From assembly GCA_028248455.1 (NCBI GenBank), contig JAOKHV010000009.1, positions 1 through 64,000 on the forward strand: a DNA stretch of 64,000 nucleotides, read 5' to 3'. Below, in pieces: positions 19,057 to 28,346 of the stretch. The notes under the pieces were generated by a model. The model was given only the letters and a program-made list of their open reading frames with translations. It was not told the origin of the DNA and did no database searches. Position 1 is the first letter of the stretch, and every line of letters begins with the position of its first letter. This DNA is from Ascidiaceihabitans sp. (GTDB lineage: Bacteria; Pseudomonadota; Alphaproteobacteria; Rhodobacterales; Rhodobacteraceae). A program made the translations under genes and the position numbers.

Positions 19057-19833
19057 TTACTTGTCGCGGAACTGTGCTTCACGCTTTTCTAGGAATGCGG
19101 ACATGCCTTCTGATTGGTCCTCGGTCGCGAAAAGTGCGTGGAAAACGCGGCGTTCAAACAAAAGTCCCTCATTTAAGGAAACCTCATAGGATCGGTTCAC
19201 TGATTCTTTAACGGCCATAGTCGAAAGAATTGATTTTTCAGAGATCTTTTGCGCAGCGCCCAACGACTCTTCGAGCAAGCGTTTAACTGGGACAACACGG
19301 CTAACTAGGCCACTACGCTCTGCCTCGTCCGCATCCATGAAGCGCCCAGTTAGGTTCATATCCATTGCTTTGGATTTGCCAACAAAACGAGTCAAGCGTT
19401 GTGTGCCGCCGATACCAGCCATGACACCTAGATTGATTTCTGGCTGACCAAATTTAGCAGTCTCAGAGCAAATGATGAAATCGCACATCATTGCCAATTC
19501 AGCACCACCGCCCAGCGCATACCCAGAGACGGCTGCAATAATTGGTTTGCGCACACGCAAAATTTGATCGGTTTCTGGAGTGAATAGGTCTGTGGTAAAG
19601 GCTTCGACAAATGTCATTTCACGCATCATTGCGATGTCGGCACCAGCGGCAAAGGCTTTTTCGGAACCGGTCAACACAATGCAACGCACTTTGTCGTTGC
19701 TTTGGCAGGCTGTCATTGCATCGGCCAATTCACCCAGCAGCTGAGCATTCAACGCATTGAGCGCGTCAGGCCGGTTTAACGTTATAAGTGCGACGTGGTT
19801 TTCAACATCAACGATGATGGTTTCATATGCCAT
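19057..19833 (-). CDS. enoyl-CoA hydratase
   Basis: 258-residue crotonase-fold enzyme that hydrates trans-2-enoyl-CoA in beta-oxidation. The oxyanion-hole segment is [11 protein letters not shown] (about residues 61-71). The region [20 protein letters not shown] (about 100-119) carries the first catalytic Glu, and the second catalytic Glu is in [20 protein letters not shown] (about 130-150). Both catalytic Glu residues are present, so hydratase rather than another crotonase activity is the simplest reading. It is a single gene on the minus strand between mutM and rpsT; specific substrate preference is unknown. Confidence 0.92.
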   Translation of the reverse strand: MAYETIIVDVENHVALITLNRPDALNALNAQLLGELADAMTACQSNDKVRCIVLTGSEKAFAAGADIAMMREMTFVEAFTTDLFTPETDQILRVRKPIIAAVSGYALGGGAELAMMCDFIICSETAKFGQPEINLGVMAGIGGTQRLTRFVGKSKAMDMNLTGRFMDADEAERSGLVSRVVPVKRLLEESLGAAQKISEKSILSTMAVKESVNRSYEVSLNEGLLFERRVFHALFATEDQSEGMSAFLEKREAQFRDK

Positions 19834-19895
19834 TTAGGTTCTTCCGTTATCCATGTCAGAGCTAATTTAGTATCACGGCTGAAGTCTGTTTCAAG

Positions 19896-20747
19896 CTATG
19901 TTTGGCAGGAGGGGCAATGGAACGATGATCTGCCGGACTGAACAATGCGTTCTATGGATTTTGTACAACCTTCTGTACGACAAGGGTCTCCCTCGCGCCC
20001 ATATACGTCAAAGGAATGTTGAAAATATCCAAGTTTTCCATCTGCTTGGCGGAAATCTTTAAGCGAAGACCCTCCCGCCTCAATCGCCTCAGATAAGACA
20101 TCTCGGATGATTGGAATCAGTGATCTGACCCGCTTTTTTGTCAGGTCTTTGGCAAGTCGTGTTGGGGCGATGCCTGCGCGAAAAAGCGCTTCACAGACGT
20201 ATATGTTGCCTAAGCCGCAGACGATTCCCTGATCCAGGAGTGCAGATTTGACCGGTGATTTCTTGTTTTCGAAGGCTGTGATTAAGACTGAGTCGTTAAA
20301 ATCGTTCCCAAGGGGTTCAGGGCCCAGCGCTGCCAGCAATTTGTGTTTTTCAGCGGTTGTTGTGTCCAATAAATCCATCGCGCCGAAGCGACGTGGATCG
20401 TTAAAAGTCACGCGTGCCCCGTTGCTCATGTGAAAAACCACGTGATCGTGTTTTTCGGGTGCTGGGTGTTCGTGCACAAATTGCCCCAATGGATCACCAG
20501 AAATTAGCATACGGCCGGACATGCCCAAGTGGATTAGTAATGTTTCACCACTGCTTAGGTCTGCCAGTACGTATTTCGAACGTCTGCGCAGCTTCAAAAC
20601 GGTCCTGCCAGTCAGGCGCTCTGACATGTTGTCAGGGAAGGGCCAGCGTAAATCAGGGCGGTGTACATCTGCCTGGACGATGACCTGCCCCTCCATAGCT
20701 GGCGTTAAACCGCGACGGACCGTCTCAACCTCTGGAAGTTCGGGCAT
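19896..20747 (-). CDS. mutM: formamidopyrimidine-DNA glycosylase
   Basis: 283-residue bifunctional glycosylase/AP lyase that removes 8-oxoguanine and formamidopyrimidines. The catalytic N-terminus [13 protein letters not shown] supplies Pro1 and Glu2 after Met removal. The conserved Lys is in the [10 protein letters not shown] region, the helix-two-turn-helix is at about 150-215, and the C-terminal zinc finger has CRTEGC...CPSC with its final residues close to the end. The length is typical. It is divergent from ubiE, a common alphaproteobacterial arrangement. Confidence 0.97.
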   Translation of the reverse strand: MPELPEVETVRRGLTPAMEGQVIVQADVHRPDLRWPFPDNMSERLTGRTVLKLRRRSKYVLADLSSGETLLIHLGMSGRMLISGDPLGQFVHEHPAPEKHDHVVFHMSNGARVTFNDPRRFGAMDLLDTTTAEKHKLLAALGPEPLGNDFNDSVLITAFENKKSPVKSALLDQGIVCGLGNIYVCEALFRAGIAPTRLAKDLTKKRVRSLIPIIRDVLSEAIEAGGSSLKDFRQADGKLGYFQHSFDVYGREGDPCRTEGCTKSIERIVQSGRSSFHCPSCQT

Positions 20748-20859
20748 TGGATACTCACTTTTATTAACGGGTACAGGACGATACCTGTGACAAAGGGGTG
20801 TATTGTGCGTGGCCCCCAGCCCCCTATAACAAGGGCATATTGTAAGGACGACAAGACCT

Positions 20860-21612
20860 ATGACTCAAGATAGCGCAAATACCACCCATTTCGGCTTTGA
20901 AACCGTACCTGAAGGCGAAAAAGCTGGTCGGGTACAGGGCGTATTCAACTCTGTCGCAAGCAATTATGACATTATGAACGACGTCATGAGCATGGGCATC
21001 CACCGCATTTGGAAAAATGCGATGATGGATTGGTTGGCCCCGCGCAGTGGTCAAAAGCTATTGGATGTTGCTGGTGGTACCGGTGATGTATCGTTCAAAT
21101 TTCTAAAACGTGCTGGCAGCGGTCATGCGACAGTTCTTGATCTGACAGAACCTATGTTGATCGAGGGCCGCAAGCGGGCCGAGGCTGAAAGCATGCAAGA
21201 CAACCTTGAGTGGGTTGTGGGCGATGCGATGGCATTGCCGTTCGAGGACAACAGCTTTGATGTTTATACAATCAGCTTTGGCATTCGTAATGTGACCCGC
21301 CCACAGGAGGCGCTGAACGAAGCGTATCGAGTGCTGCGTCCGGGTGGTCGTTTGATGGTTTTGGAATTCAGCCAACTGCCGAATGCAGCAATGCAAAAAG
21401 CTTATGATCTGTATTCATTCAATGTGATCCCCAAGATGGGCAAAATGATCGCAAACGATAGTGAAAGTTATCAGTATTTGGTAGAATCAATCCGCAATTT
21501 CCCCGATCAGGAAACATTTCTGGAAATGTTGCGCGTCGCTGGTTTCGCAAATGCGAAGTACCGCAATATGACTATGGGAATTGCAGCACTGCATTCAGGA
21601 TGGAAAATCTAA
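20860..21612 (+). CDS. ubiE: ubiquinone/menaquinone C-methyltransferase UbiE
   Basis: 250-residue SAM-dependent class I methyltransferase for the C-methylation step of ubiquinone synthesis. The SAM-binding motif is [16 protein letters not shown] (about residues 67-82). The UbiE-specific blocks are [19 protein letters not shown] (about 28-46) and [26 protein letters not shown] (about 138-163), the latter a family signature. The start at 20860 fits a gap of 112 bases to divergent mutM. The ubiB start follows after one base, so the two are co-transcribed. Confidence 0.97.
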   Translation: MTQDSANTTHFGFETVPEGEKAGRVQGVFNSVASNYDIMNDVMSMGIHRIWKNAMMDWLAPRSGQKLLDVAGGTGDVSFKFLKRAGSGHATVLDLTEPMLIEGRKRAEAESMQDNLEWVVGDAMALPFEDNSFDVYTISFGIRNVTRPQEALNEAYRVLRPGGRLMVLEFSQLPNAAMQKAYDLYSFNVIPKMGKMIANDSESYQYLVESIRNFPDQETFLEMLRVAGFANAKYRNMTMGIAALHSGWKI

Positions 21613-21613
21613 T

Positions 21614-23146
21614 ATGCGTGGCCCACACAATATCTGGCGACTGATCCGTACAGGCGCAACACTTGAACGCACAGGCGCGATGAATGTCGTGCTGGATGCG
21701 TTTGAAGCGCCGCGTTCTCTGCGGTTTGTTGCCAAGGCGCTGGGCAAGCCATTTATGTGGTTAGGCTACAAAGGTGACCCTGAAATGCCACCAGCGACCC
21801 GTGCGCTGACGGCACTGGGTCCTGCATATATTAAATTGGGGCAAGTTCTTTCGACGCGTCCTGATGTAGTTGGCGCTGAGTTGGCGGTTCAACTGCGTGT
21901 ACTCCAAGACAAACTACCGCCATTCTCAATCGAGGAAGCCAAGGCTGAGGTCGAACGGGAATTGGGCCAGCCTGTTGATCAGATTTTTTCAGAGTTTAGC
22001 GAACCCGTCGCTGCGGCTTCAATCGCGCAGGTTCACCGGGCACGTGTTGCCGCAACGGGTGAAGATGTTGCGGTTAAGGTGTTGCGCCCGGGAATTGAAC
22101 GGGCATTTGGCAAAGACGTTGATGCGTTTTACCTTGCTGCACGTATTATGGAAATCTGTGCCCCTGGTGCGCGTCGCCTTAGGCCTATCGAAGTGATCGA
22201 ACATTTTGATGGCGTGGTTCAGGGTGAACTTGATCTGCGCTTAGAAAGTTCTGCAGCTTCTGAATTTGCGGCTAACACCGTGAATGATGAAGGCTTTCAA
22301 CTTCCGAAGATCAAGTGGGAATATTCAGCACGTCGTGTAATGACTTTGGGTTGGGCAGACGGCGCTCCAATGGGCGACAACGATGCAATTGATGCTGCGG
22401 GTCACAACCGCGCTTTGCTTGGTGATCGCGTTTTGCAATTGTTTTTGAGCCACGCACTACGCGACGGCTATTTTCATGCGGACATGCACCAAGGCAATCT
22501 GAAGGTTGCCCCAAACGGTGACATCATCGCCTATGATTTTGGGATCATGGGCCACATCGATGAATACACACGACGCGTTTACGCCGAGATTTTGTACGGC
22601 TTCATTCGCAAGGATTACAAGCGGGTCGCGCAGGTCCATTTTGAAGCGGGCTATGTTCCTGCTGACAAAGATGTAGATGAATTTGCACGCGCGTTGCGCG
22701 CTGTTGGCGAACCCATTTTTGGGATGGATGCATCCCAGATGTCTATGGGTCGTTTGTTCAGCTATCTGTTTGAGGTAACAGAACGCTTTGGCATGGAAAC
22801 ACGGACCGAATTGATTTTGCTGCAGCGCACCATGGTTGTGGTCGAAGGCGTCGCCCGTAGTTTGAACCCGCAAATCAACATTTGGGAAGTCGCTAGCCCG
22901 ATCGTGACCGATTACATCACGAAGTCCATTGGGCCGAAGGCTGTTCTATCTGATCTAGGGAAAACAGCACGCGTGCTTGCGCGCTTTGGCCCGCGCCTGC
23001 CGGCATTGGTCGAAGGCCTGTTGATTCAACAGGGTCAACTCGACCCCCCTAATCGCCCAACGTTTTGGCGTTGGATTATCCTTACAGCTGTTTGTTCCGT
23101 TGGAATTGGTGCCTTTGGCTTTACGCTGGTCGATCTCTTTTTCTAA
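21614..23146 (+). CDS. ubiB: ubiquinone biosynthesis protein kinase-like UbiB
   Basis: 510-residue member of the ABC1/ADCK atypical kinase family, needed for ubiquinone production and thought to help extract or deliver lipid intermediates at the membrane. The KxGQ motif is in AYIKLGQVLSTRPD (about residues 74-87). The ATP-binding Lys is in VAVKVLRPGIERAF, and the catalytic and metal-binding region contains HADMHQGN and YDFGIMG. Two hydrophobic helices end the protein. The start ATG at 21614 is one base after the ubiE stop; a longer in-frame ORF begins inside ubiE but is unlikely. It ends overlapping the convergent phosphatase by 4 bases. Confidence 0.95.
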   Translation: MRGPHNIWRLIRTGATLERTGAMNVVLDAFEAPRSLRFVAKALGKPFMWLGYKGDPEMPPATRALTALGPAYIKLGQVLSTRPDVVGAELAVQLRVLQDKLPPFSIEEAKAEVERELGQPVDQIFSEFSEPVAAASIAQVHRARVAATGEDVAVKVLRPGIERAFGKDVDAFYLAARIMEICAPGARRLRPIEVIEHFDGVVQGELDLRLESSAASEFAANTVNDEGFQLPKIKWEYSARRVMTLGWADGAPMGDNDAIDAAGHNRALLGDRVLQLFLSHALRDGYFHADMHQGNLKVAPNGDIIAYDFGIMGHIDEYTRRVYAEILYGFIRKDYKRVAQVHFEAGYVPADKDVDEFARALRAVGEPIFGMDASQMSMGRLFSYLFEVTERFGMETRTELILLQRTMVVVEGVARSLNPQINIWEVASPIVTDYITKSIGPKAVLSDLGKTARVLARFGPRLPALVEGLLIQQGQLDPPNRPTFWRWIILTAVCSVGIGAFGFTLVDLFF

Positions 23147-23892
23147 GCGGCCGTTAGTTTTTTGCGACCCGTTTCGGATAAGGTCCATGCCTTGCCACCT
23201 TCGAACACGGCTGTCGTTAACGGTTTGAACTTACCTGCACCAGTATCCAGATTGATTCGGTTTCCGTAATGGGTAGCTTCTTCGACAATGGTGTGACCGT
23301 GAACGATCATTTTTGGATGGGCGGCTGTGTATTCGTGAAAACCCTTACGGATCCAAATTAGATCTTCCAAGTTTTGTTGATCTAGTGGCACTTCTGGACG
23401 CACACCTGCGTGACAGAAGAACAGGTCTTTATGCGTGTAGGACAACGATAACTCTTTTAGGAAATCTACATGGGCTTGCGGTACTGCGGCTAGAGCTTCG
23501 GCATGGGTGTCCATGAGACGGGTACGGCCTGTCGAAATGACACCGTATGATGCAAGTGTTGTATCGCCGCCTAGACGCGGGTGAAGCCAATACAATTCAG
23601 TGATGATCTGTGGATCGTGCTGTGGTGGGCTTTGCATGAACAATTCAAACATGTGGTCGTGGTTGCCTTTGATAAAGGTCCAATTGCGGCCCGTATTTTT
23701 GCCCTCGATCAGCAGATCAATCACACCGCAGCTGTCTGTGCCACGATCGGTGTAGTCACCCAAGAACACAATTTGTGCATCCTTGCCGCCATCTTTTTCA
23801 ATCAAATCTAACACGCGGTGCAGTTCTGCCAATTGCCCGTGGATGTCCCCAATCGCGTAGATTGAGCCAGATTTCTTTGTTTCCGATGTCAT
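23143..23892 (-). CDS. metallophosphoesterase, serine/threonine protein phosphatase type
   Basis: 249-residue calcineurin-like phosphoesterase. The metal-binding motifs GDIHGQ (residues about 18-23), GDYTDRG (about 45-51) and GNHD (about 77-80) are all present, with distal His residues in FFCHAGVRPEV and MIVHGHTIVEEA. This pattern is that of bacterial PrpA/PP1-like Ser/Thr phosphatases, which dephosphorylate proteins, although symmetrical diadenosine tetraphosphatases share the motifs. The length favours a protein phosphatase. It is convergent with ubiB (4-base overlap) and lies 73 bases downstream of the serA terminator region. Confidence 0.85.
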   Translation of the reverse strand: MTSETKKSGSIYAIGDIHGQLAELHRVLDLIEKDGGKDAQIVFLGDYTDRGTDSCGVIDLLIEGKNTGRNWTFIKGNHDHMFELFMQSPPQHDPQIITELYWLHPRLGGDTTLASYGVISTGRTRLMDTHAEALAAVPQAHVDFLKELSLSYTHKDLFFCHAGVRPEVPLDQQNLEDLIWIRKGFHEYTAAHPKMIVHGHTIVEEATHYGNRINLDTGAGKFKPLTTAVFEGGKAWTLSETGRKKLTAA

Positions 23893-23910
23893 TGTTCAGT
23901 TGCCTCACGC

Positions 23911-23940
23911 AAAACGCCGCCCCAACAATTGGAGCGGCGT
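23911..23940 (-). terminator. terminator of the serC-serA operon
   Basis: On the minus strand a 7-bp stem (ACGCCGC / GCGGCGT, plus coordinates 23934-23940 and 23914-23920) is followed by TTTT. It lies 26 bases after the serA stop. Confidence 0.75.
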
Positions 23941-23965
23941 CTGCATTGTTAAATATTTTGTCGCC

Positions 23966-25561
23966 TTAGGCTACGTCAAAAGCCAGTGGCTTCACTTGCT
24001 TGAACAATTTCGTCGCGTCCAATGCATCGACAACGTCCTGTTTAACCGGATGATCGATGTAAAGGAGGGCAATCGCTTCGCCGCCAACTTCGCTACGACC
24101 AAGGGTAAAGTTAGCGATGTTAACACCGTTTTTGCCCATAGTGTTGCCCAGCAAACCAATGATACCCGGAACGTCTTCGTTCGTAGTGTACAACATGTTT
24201 GCACCGATTTCGGCGTCAACGTTGATGCCTTTGATCTGAATGAAACGTGGCTTGCCATCGCTGAACACAGTACCCGCAACAGAACGCTCACGCTTGTCTG
24301 TTACAACAGTCACTTTAATGTATCCGTCAAATGCGCCGGACTTATCTTGGTTGGTGGTGCTGATCTGGATGCCGCGCTCTTTTGCGATCAATGGTGCGCT
24401 GACCATGTTCACATCTGGGTTGGCTTTTTTCATGATGCCCGCAACAACGCCGCAGTTCAGCGCGTCTAGGTTCATTTCAGAAACCGCACCGTCATACAGA
24501 ATGTTGATGGCTTTGATTGGCTCGTCTGTCATCTGGCCTGTGAAAGAACCAAGGTGGCTAGCCAGTTCAAGCCATGGGCCCATAACTTTGGCTTCTTCGG
24601 CTGTGACGGATGGCATGTTCAGCGCGTTGGTTACGGCACCTGTCAGAAGGTAATCTGACATCTGTTCAGCCACTTGAAGCGCTACGTTTTCTTGCGCTTC
24701 AGTTGTCGCCGCACCAAGGTGAGGGGTGCAAACAACGTTTGGCAGGTTGAACAATGCGTTCTCTTTGGCAGGTTCGTTTGCGAACACGTCAAAGGCTGCA
24801 CCAGCAACGTGGCCAGATTTCAACGCTTCGGCCAGGGCTTCTTCGTCAACCAAACCACCACGGGCACAGTTGATGATGCGAACACCTTTTTTGGTTTTAG
24901 CCAGGTTTTCACGGCTTAGAATGTTGGCTGTTTGCTTGGTGAACGGAACGTGCAACGTGATGAAGTCAGCGCGCTTAAGTAGTTCGTCTAGTTCAACTTT
25001 TTCAACGCCCATCTTCTCGGCTTTTTCTTCGCCAAGGAAGGGATCGTATGCCACAACCTTCATTTTCAAACCACGGGCGCGGTCACAAACGATGCCACCG
25101 ATGTTACCCGCGCCGATGACGCCAAGGGTTTTACCAGTCAGTTCAACGCCCATAAATTTGGACTTTTCCCATTTGCCGGCGTGTGTAGATTCGCTGGCTT
25201 CCGGGATCTGACGCGCCACTGCAAACATCATCGCAATGGCGTGTTCTGCTGTTGTGATCATGTTGCCAAAAGGTGTGTTCATGACGATCACACCCTTTTT
25301 AGAAGCCGCTTCTTTGTCGATGTTGTCTGTACCGATACCGGCGCGTGCGATGACTTTTAGGTTCGTTGCATTCGCAAGGATCGCATCAGTCACGCGGGTC
25401 GCGGAACGGATGGCCAAACCATCGTAGTTGCCGATGATCGCCGCCAAGGCTTCTTTGTCTTTTCCGAGATCTGGCTGGAAATCAACATCGATGCCGCGGT
25501 CACGGAAAATTTGAACTGCTGCTTCGCTAAGCTTGTCAGAGATGAGTACTTTAGGTGCCAT
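23966..25561 (-). CDS. serA: D-3-phosphoglycerate dehydrogenase
   Basis: 531-residue long-form SerA, catalysing the first step of serine synthesis from 3-phosphoglycerate. It comprises a substrate-binding domain (about 1-98), an NAD-binding Rossmann domain with VIGAGNIGGIVCDRA (about 145-160), an ASB domain, and a C-terminal ACT domain that can bind serine as feedback inhibitor. The catalytic residues lie in NCARGGLVDE and CTPHLGAATTEA. The start at 25561 (MAPKVLISDKL) gives the normal length; an upstream in-frame extension of about 93 codons is not coding-like. It is co-transcribed with serC, separated by 73 bases. Confidence 0.96.
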   Translation of the reverse strand: MAPKVLISDKLSEAAVQIFRDRGIDVDFQPDLGKDKEALAAIIGNYDGLAIRSATRVTDAILANATNLKVIARAGIGTDNIDKEAASKKGVIVMNTPFGNMITTAEHAIAMMFAVARQIPEASESTHAGKWEKSKFMGVELTGKTLGVIGAGNIGGIVCDRARGLKMKVVAYDPFLGEEKAEKMGVEKVELDELLKRADFITLHVPFTKQTANILSRENLAKTKKGVRIINCARGGLVDEEALAEALKSGHVAGAAFDVFANEPAKENALFNLPNVVCTPHLGAATTEAQENVALQVAEQMSDYLLTGAVTNALNMPSVTAEEAKVMGPWLELASHLGSFTGQMTDEPIKAINILYDGAVSEMNLDALNCGVVAGIMKKANPDVNMVSAPLIAKERGIQISTTNQDKSGAFDGYIKVTVVTDKRERSVAGTVFSDGKPRFIQIKGINVDAEIGANMLYTTNEDVPGIIGLLGNTMGKNGVNIANFTLGRSEVGGEAIALLYIDHPVKQDVVDALDATKLFKQVKPLAFDVA

Positions 25562-25634
25562 GATGGGCTCCAATTCTAATGTGTGTTTTATGTCGGTATG
25601 ACGTCGGTATTGCGTCGGTGTTTGAAACCGATGC

Positions 25635-26777
25635 TTAAGCGGACGCGATTTCGGATTCGAAAGCCCAAGCGAGCCATGGCAACATCGCTGTGATGTCAGA
25701 CTTTTCAACCGTCCCACCACACCAGATGCGCAAGCCAGCTGGCGCGTCGCGATATGCACCAACGTCGAGCGCCACATTTTCGTCAGCCAAACGTTTTGCA
25801 ATCGCTTTTGCAAACTTCGGACCATCAGTAATGCGGGCATCTGTGAACTTCACGCAAACGGATGTGTTTGAACGTGTCGCAGGATCAGTCGCAAGGAAAT
25901 CAACCCAATCGTTGGCTGCAACAAAATCTGTTACGGCGGCAGTGTTGGCATCGGCGCGGGCAATCAAACCCTGAAGGCCACCAACTGAACGGGCCCAATC
26001 AAGGGCGAACAGGTAATCTTCAACAGCTAACATGGAAGGTGTGTTGATGGTTTCACCTTTAAAGATTCCATCGATCAATTTTCCACCTTTGGTCAGGCGG
26101 AAGATTTTTGGCATTGGCCATGCTGGTGTGTAGCTTTCCAGACGCGCAACTGCACGCGGGGAAAGGATCAGCATGCCGTGGGCTGCTTCGCCGCCCAAAA
26201 CCTTTTGCCAAGAGAATGTTGTAACGTCTAGCTTGTCCCATGGCAGGTCCATCGCGAAGGCAGCAGATGTTGCATCGCACAATGTCAGGCCGTCACGGTT
26301 CGCAGGGATCGCATCGCCATTTGCCATACGAACGCCAGAAGTCGTGCCGTTCCAAGTAAAGCAAACATCGTTGTCATAGTTCAGGGCAGACATGTCCACG
26401 ATCTCGCCGTAGTCGGCGGTGTGAACGGAATGTTCAATTTTCAGCTGCTTGACCACATCAGTGACCCAGCCCGCGCCAAAGGATTCCCATGCAACCATTT
26501 GTGCAGGGCGTTCACCCAACAAAGACCACATCGCCATTTCAAAGGCGCCAGTGTCAGAGGCTGGAACGATACCGATTTTATAATCAGCAGGAATGCCAAG
26601 AATGTCACGTGTCTCTTCTATAGCGGCAAGCAATTTTGCTTTGCCGACAGCAGCGCGGTGTGAGCGACCAAGTGGTGCATCGTTTAGCGCTTCAAGAGTG
26701 TGTGTTGGGGGTTTGGCACATGGGCCAGATGAAAAACGCGGATTTGCCGGCCGCGTGGCCGGTTGCTGAGTAGTCAT
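25635..26777 (-). CDS. serC: phosphoserine aminotransferase
   Basis: 380-residue PLP enzyme converting 3-phosphohydroxypyruvate to phosphoserine. N-terminal [13 protein letters not shown] is the SerC signature for the alphaproteobacterial branch. The PLP lysine lies in the [19 protein letters not shown] block (about residue 200). The start at 26777 is preceded by AAGGAT within the serC leader and gives the expected length; a 77-codon upstream extension is non-coding leader. It is first in the serC-serA operon. serB, the third serine gene, lies about 11 kb away beyond an inserted island. Confidence 0.96.
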   Translation of the reverse strand: MTTQQPATRPANPRFSSGPCAKPPTHTLEALNDAPLGRSHRAAVGKAKLLAAIEETRDILGIPADYKIGIVPASDTGAFEMAMWSLLGERPAQMVAWESFGAGWVTDVVKQLKIEHSVHTADYGEIVDMSALNYDNDVCFTWNGTTSGVRMANGDAIPANRDGLTLCDATSAAFAMDLPWDKLDVTTFSWQKVLGGEAAHGMLILSPRAVARLESYTPAWPMPKIFRLTKGGKLIDGIFKGETINTPSMLAVEDYLFALDWARSVGGLQGLIARADANTAAVTDFVAANDWVDFLATDPATRSNTSVCVKFTDARITDGPKFAKAIAKRLADENVALDVGAYRDAPAGLRIWCGGTVEKSDITAMLPWLAWAFESEIASA

Positions 26778-26779
26778 TG

Positions 26780-26836
26780 ATGCTATCCTTACAGATAATT
26801 GCCCTCCGTTGGGGGAGGGTGTCCCACCCCTGGACA
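26780..26836 (-). promoter_or_regulatory. serC leader RNA motif
   Basis: Immediately upstream of serC the minus-strand transcript forms three small hairpins. TGTCC/GGACA (26820-26824 / 26832-26836) comes first, then CCCTCC/GGAGGG (26802-26807 / 26814-26819) with a 6-base loop. Last is TATC/GATA (26784-26787 / 26794-26797), whose loop holds the AAGG ribosome site. Position and architecture match the serC leader motif reported upstream of serC in alphaproteobacteria. Its ligand, if any, is unknown. Confidence 0.7.
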
Positions 26837-27027
26837 TACGGACCCCCAGTAAAAACAGCAATAGACAAAGGTACTTGTTATGCGAGTAAATGTAGCCTTT
26901 TGCAGAACGATGCAGGAACGCATGTTTCCTATTGGCACAATTCTGACACAAGGAAATCTGGTTTTGTTCCACAACACCGAGTCGCAGAATTGGGTGGCAG
27001 GCTTCATGCAATCAGCTCATTTCTGGC

Positions 27028-27920
27028 ATGTCAGGTGGCGTCATGAGTGGGATGGCGTTGATATTGACTGCGAACGTCAAAGGCTTGAAGCCCGCCGCCA
27101 AAATCGTGCTGATCCAGTTGGCAGACTTCCACAACAAAGAAACCGGCCAGTGCAATCCAAGCGCCAAGCGGCTGGTGGATGAATGCGAGATGGGCCGCGC
27201 CACTCTATACCGGCATATGACGACCTTGGAGCAATTTGGCCTCGTTACGCGCCATGCCCGTGGTGATGGCGATGGTGGGCGTGGGTCCAATCAGTATGAA
27301 CTGCACCTCGACATCACCCTTGGTCCCAGTTCTCGCGCTAAGGGTTGGGGGAGTGGTCCTAATGGGGTTTCGTCTCAAAATGAGACGGGGGGCGTCGCAA
27401 AAACGCGTGGGAAGAGTCTCACCAGTGAGACGGGGGTAGTCCCAAATCGGGACACGAACCTTACCATTGAACCTGTGAAAGAACCACCTATGCGCAAGTG
27501 CGAGGCGGCTGGAGATGAAGAAGCTGAGAAAATTCTGGCGGCGTATCCACCGGACCGGCTTCGCGGCAAAGCAGTCTGCCTTGCCCAGATCGAAGAGGCC
27601 ATGAAGAAAGGATCGCACCGGAGTATTTGCTGTAAGCCGTCAAAGCCTACGCGACCGACAGCGCAGGGTTCACCCGCTCCAAGGTTTGCTTTACCGACAA
27701 CTGGTTTCAGTTGCGGCGTTGGCAGGCCTAGATAGAAAAGTTCGCCGAAGATTGCGGAAAGACGGCAGCATTGCAGGCAGATCACCGTGCGCGGTTGGCC
27801 TGCTGGATTGGTGATGGCAGCCCGATGTGTAAGCACATCACGGCCAAACAGATTGACGGATTACTTGCCTCAAAGCTGGTGACAGGGGCTCAAATCCAAG
27901 CCGCAGGCTTCAGCTCATGA
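27028..27920 (+). pseudogene. broken helix-turn-helix protein of plasmid/phage replication type
   Basis: The first 190 or so codons read as a winged-helix/HTH protein (GLKPAAKIVLIQLADFHN, then PSAKRLVDECEMGRATLYRHMTTLEQFGLVTR), a type found in phage and plasmid replication-associated genes. Near 27612 a one-base loss shifts the frame. The frame that should continue reads IAPEYLL, then a stop at 27633, AVKAYATDSAGFTRSKV...FQLRRWQA, another stop at 27729, and continues to a final stop at 27918-27920. The start could be 27028, 27043 or 27052; 27043 has an AGGTGG nearby. This marks the left edge of the island next to serC. Confidence 0.75.
27372..27453 (+). repeat. three short inverted repeats in the linker of the HTH relic
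   Basis: GTCTCA-AAA-TGAGAC at 27372-27386, GTCTCA-CCAG-TGAGAC at 27416-27431, and GTCCC-AAATC-GGGAC at about 27439-27453. They fall in a repetitive Ser/Thr-Glu-Thr-Gly coding linker of the broken HTH gene. Confidence 0.6.
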
Positions 27921-27961
27921 CCGCGACCAACCCCACTGAAGGGTAAACGGCAAGGCGACCC

Positions 27962-28210
27962 ATGTCATACGCTGACGCTGCTGACACGGGACCTTACGAT
28001 GGGCGGCACGCCTCCACTTCGAACCTCACGGGCGCGGAAAAAACCCGCACCAAAGAGTGGCTGACGGAGACGTTCGTCTTTCGATGCACAGCGGCAGACA
28101 AGGCCCAGCTGTGCGCCAAGGCCGAGGCTGCTAGTCTGTCGTTAAGGCGGATGACGTTCGGTCTGTGCGTCCTGGATTGGGTGCCGCGCCGAAATTTGCG
28201 GATCAAGTGA
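27962..28210 (+). pseudogene. plasmid mobilisation (MobC-like) remnant
   Basis: 82-residue ORF. Its middle (RTKEWLTETFVFRCTAADK then AQLCAKAEAASLSL) resembles the ribbon-helix-helix region of MobC-type relaxosome accessory proteins, in which a short strand is followed by a T-x-x-x-K helix and AKAEAAGLSL. After that the sequence loses resemblance, and the family's second half is missing; an alternative frame stays open to 28278 without clear similarity. Beside the HTH relic it suggests a decayed mobilisable plasmid or integrative element. 28211-28346 holds nothing recognisable. Confidence 0.4.
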
Positions 28211-28346
28211 TCGGCATGCTTGTCAGCGTGGACGTCGAAGGGGGAACACCTGTTTTGATGGATCAATTGTTGGCTTAGATCACGGTGTCTTGTCGTTGGG
28301 TCAGCAGGTTTCCAGTTCCGATGAAGTCCTTAACCCTCAGAATTCA

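Noticed and set aside
25562-25840. N-terminal extension of serA by about 93 codons
   Set aside because: The extension is not protein-like, and the ATG at 25561 gives the standard 531 residues.
26778-27011. N-terminal extension of serC by 77 codons
   Set aside because: It covers the serC leader RNA, and the start at 26777 has the ribosome site and normal length.
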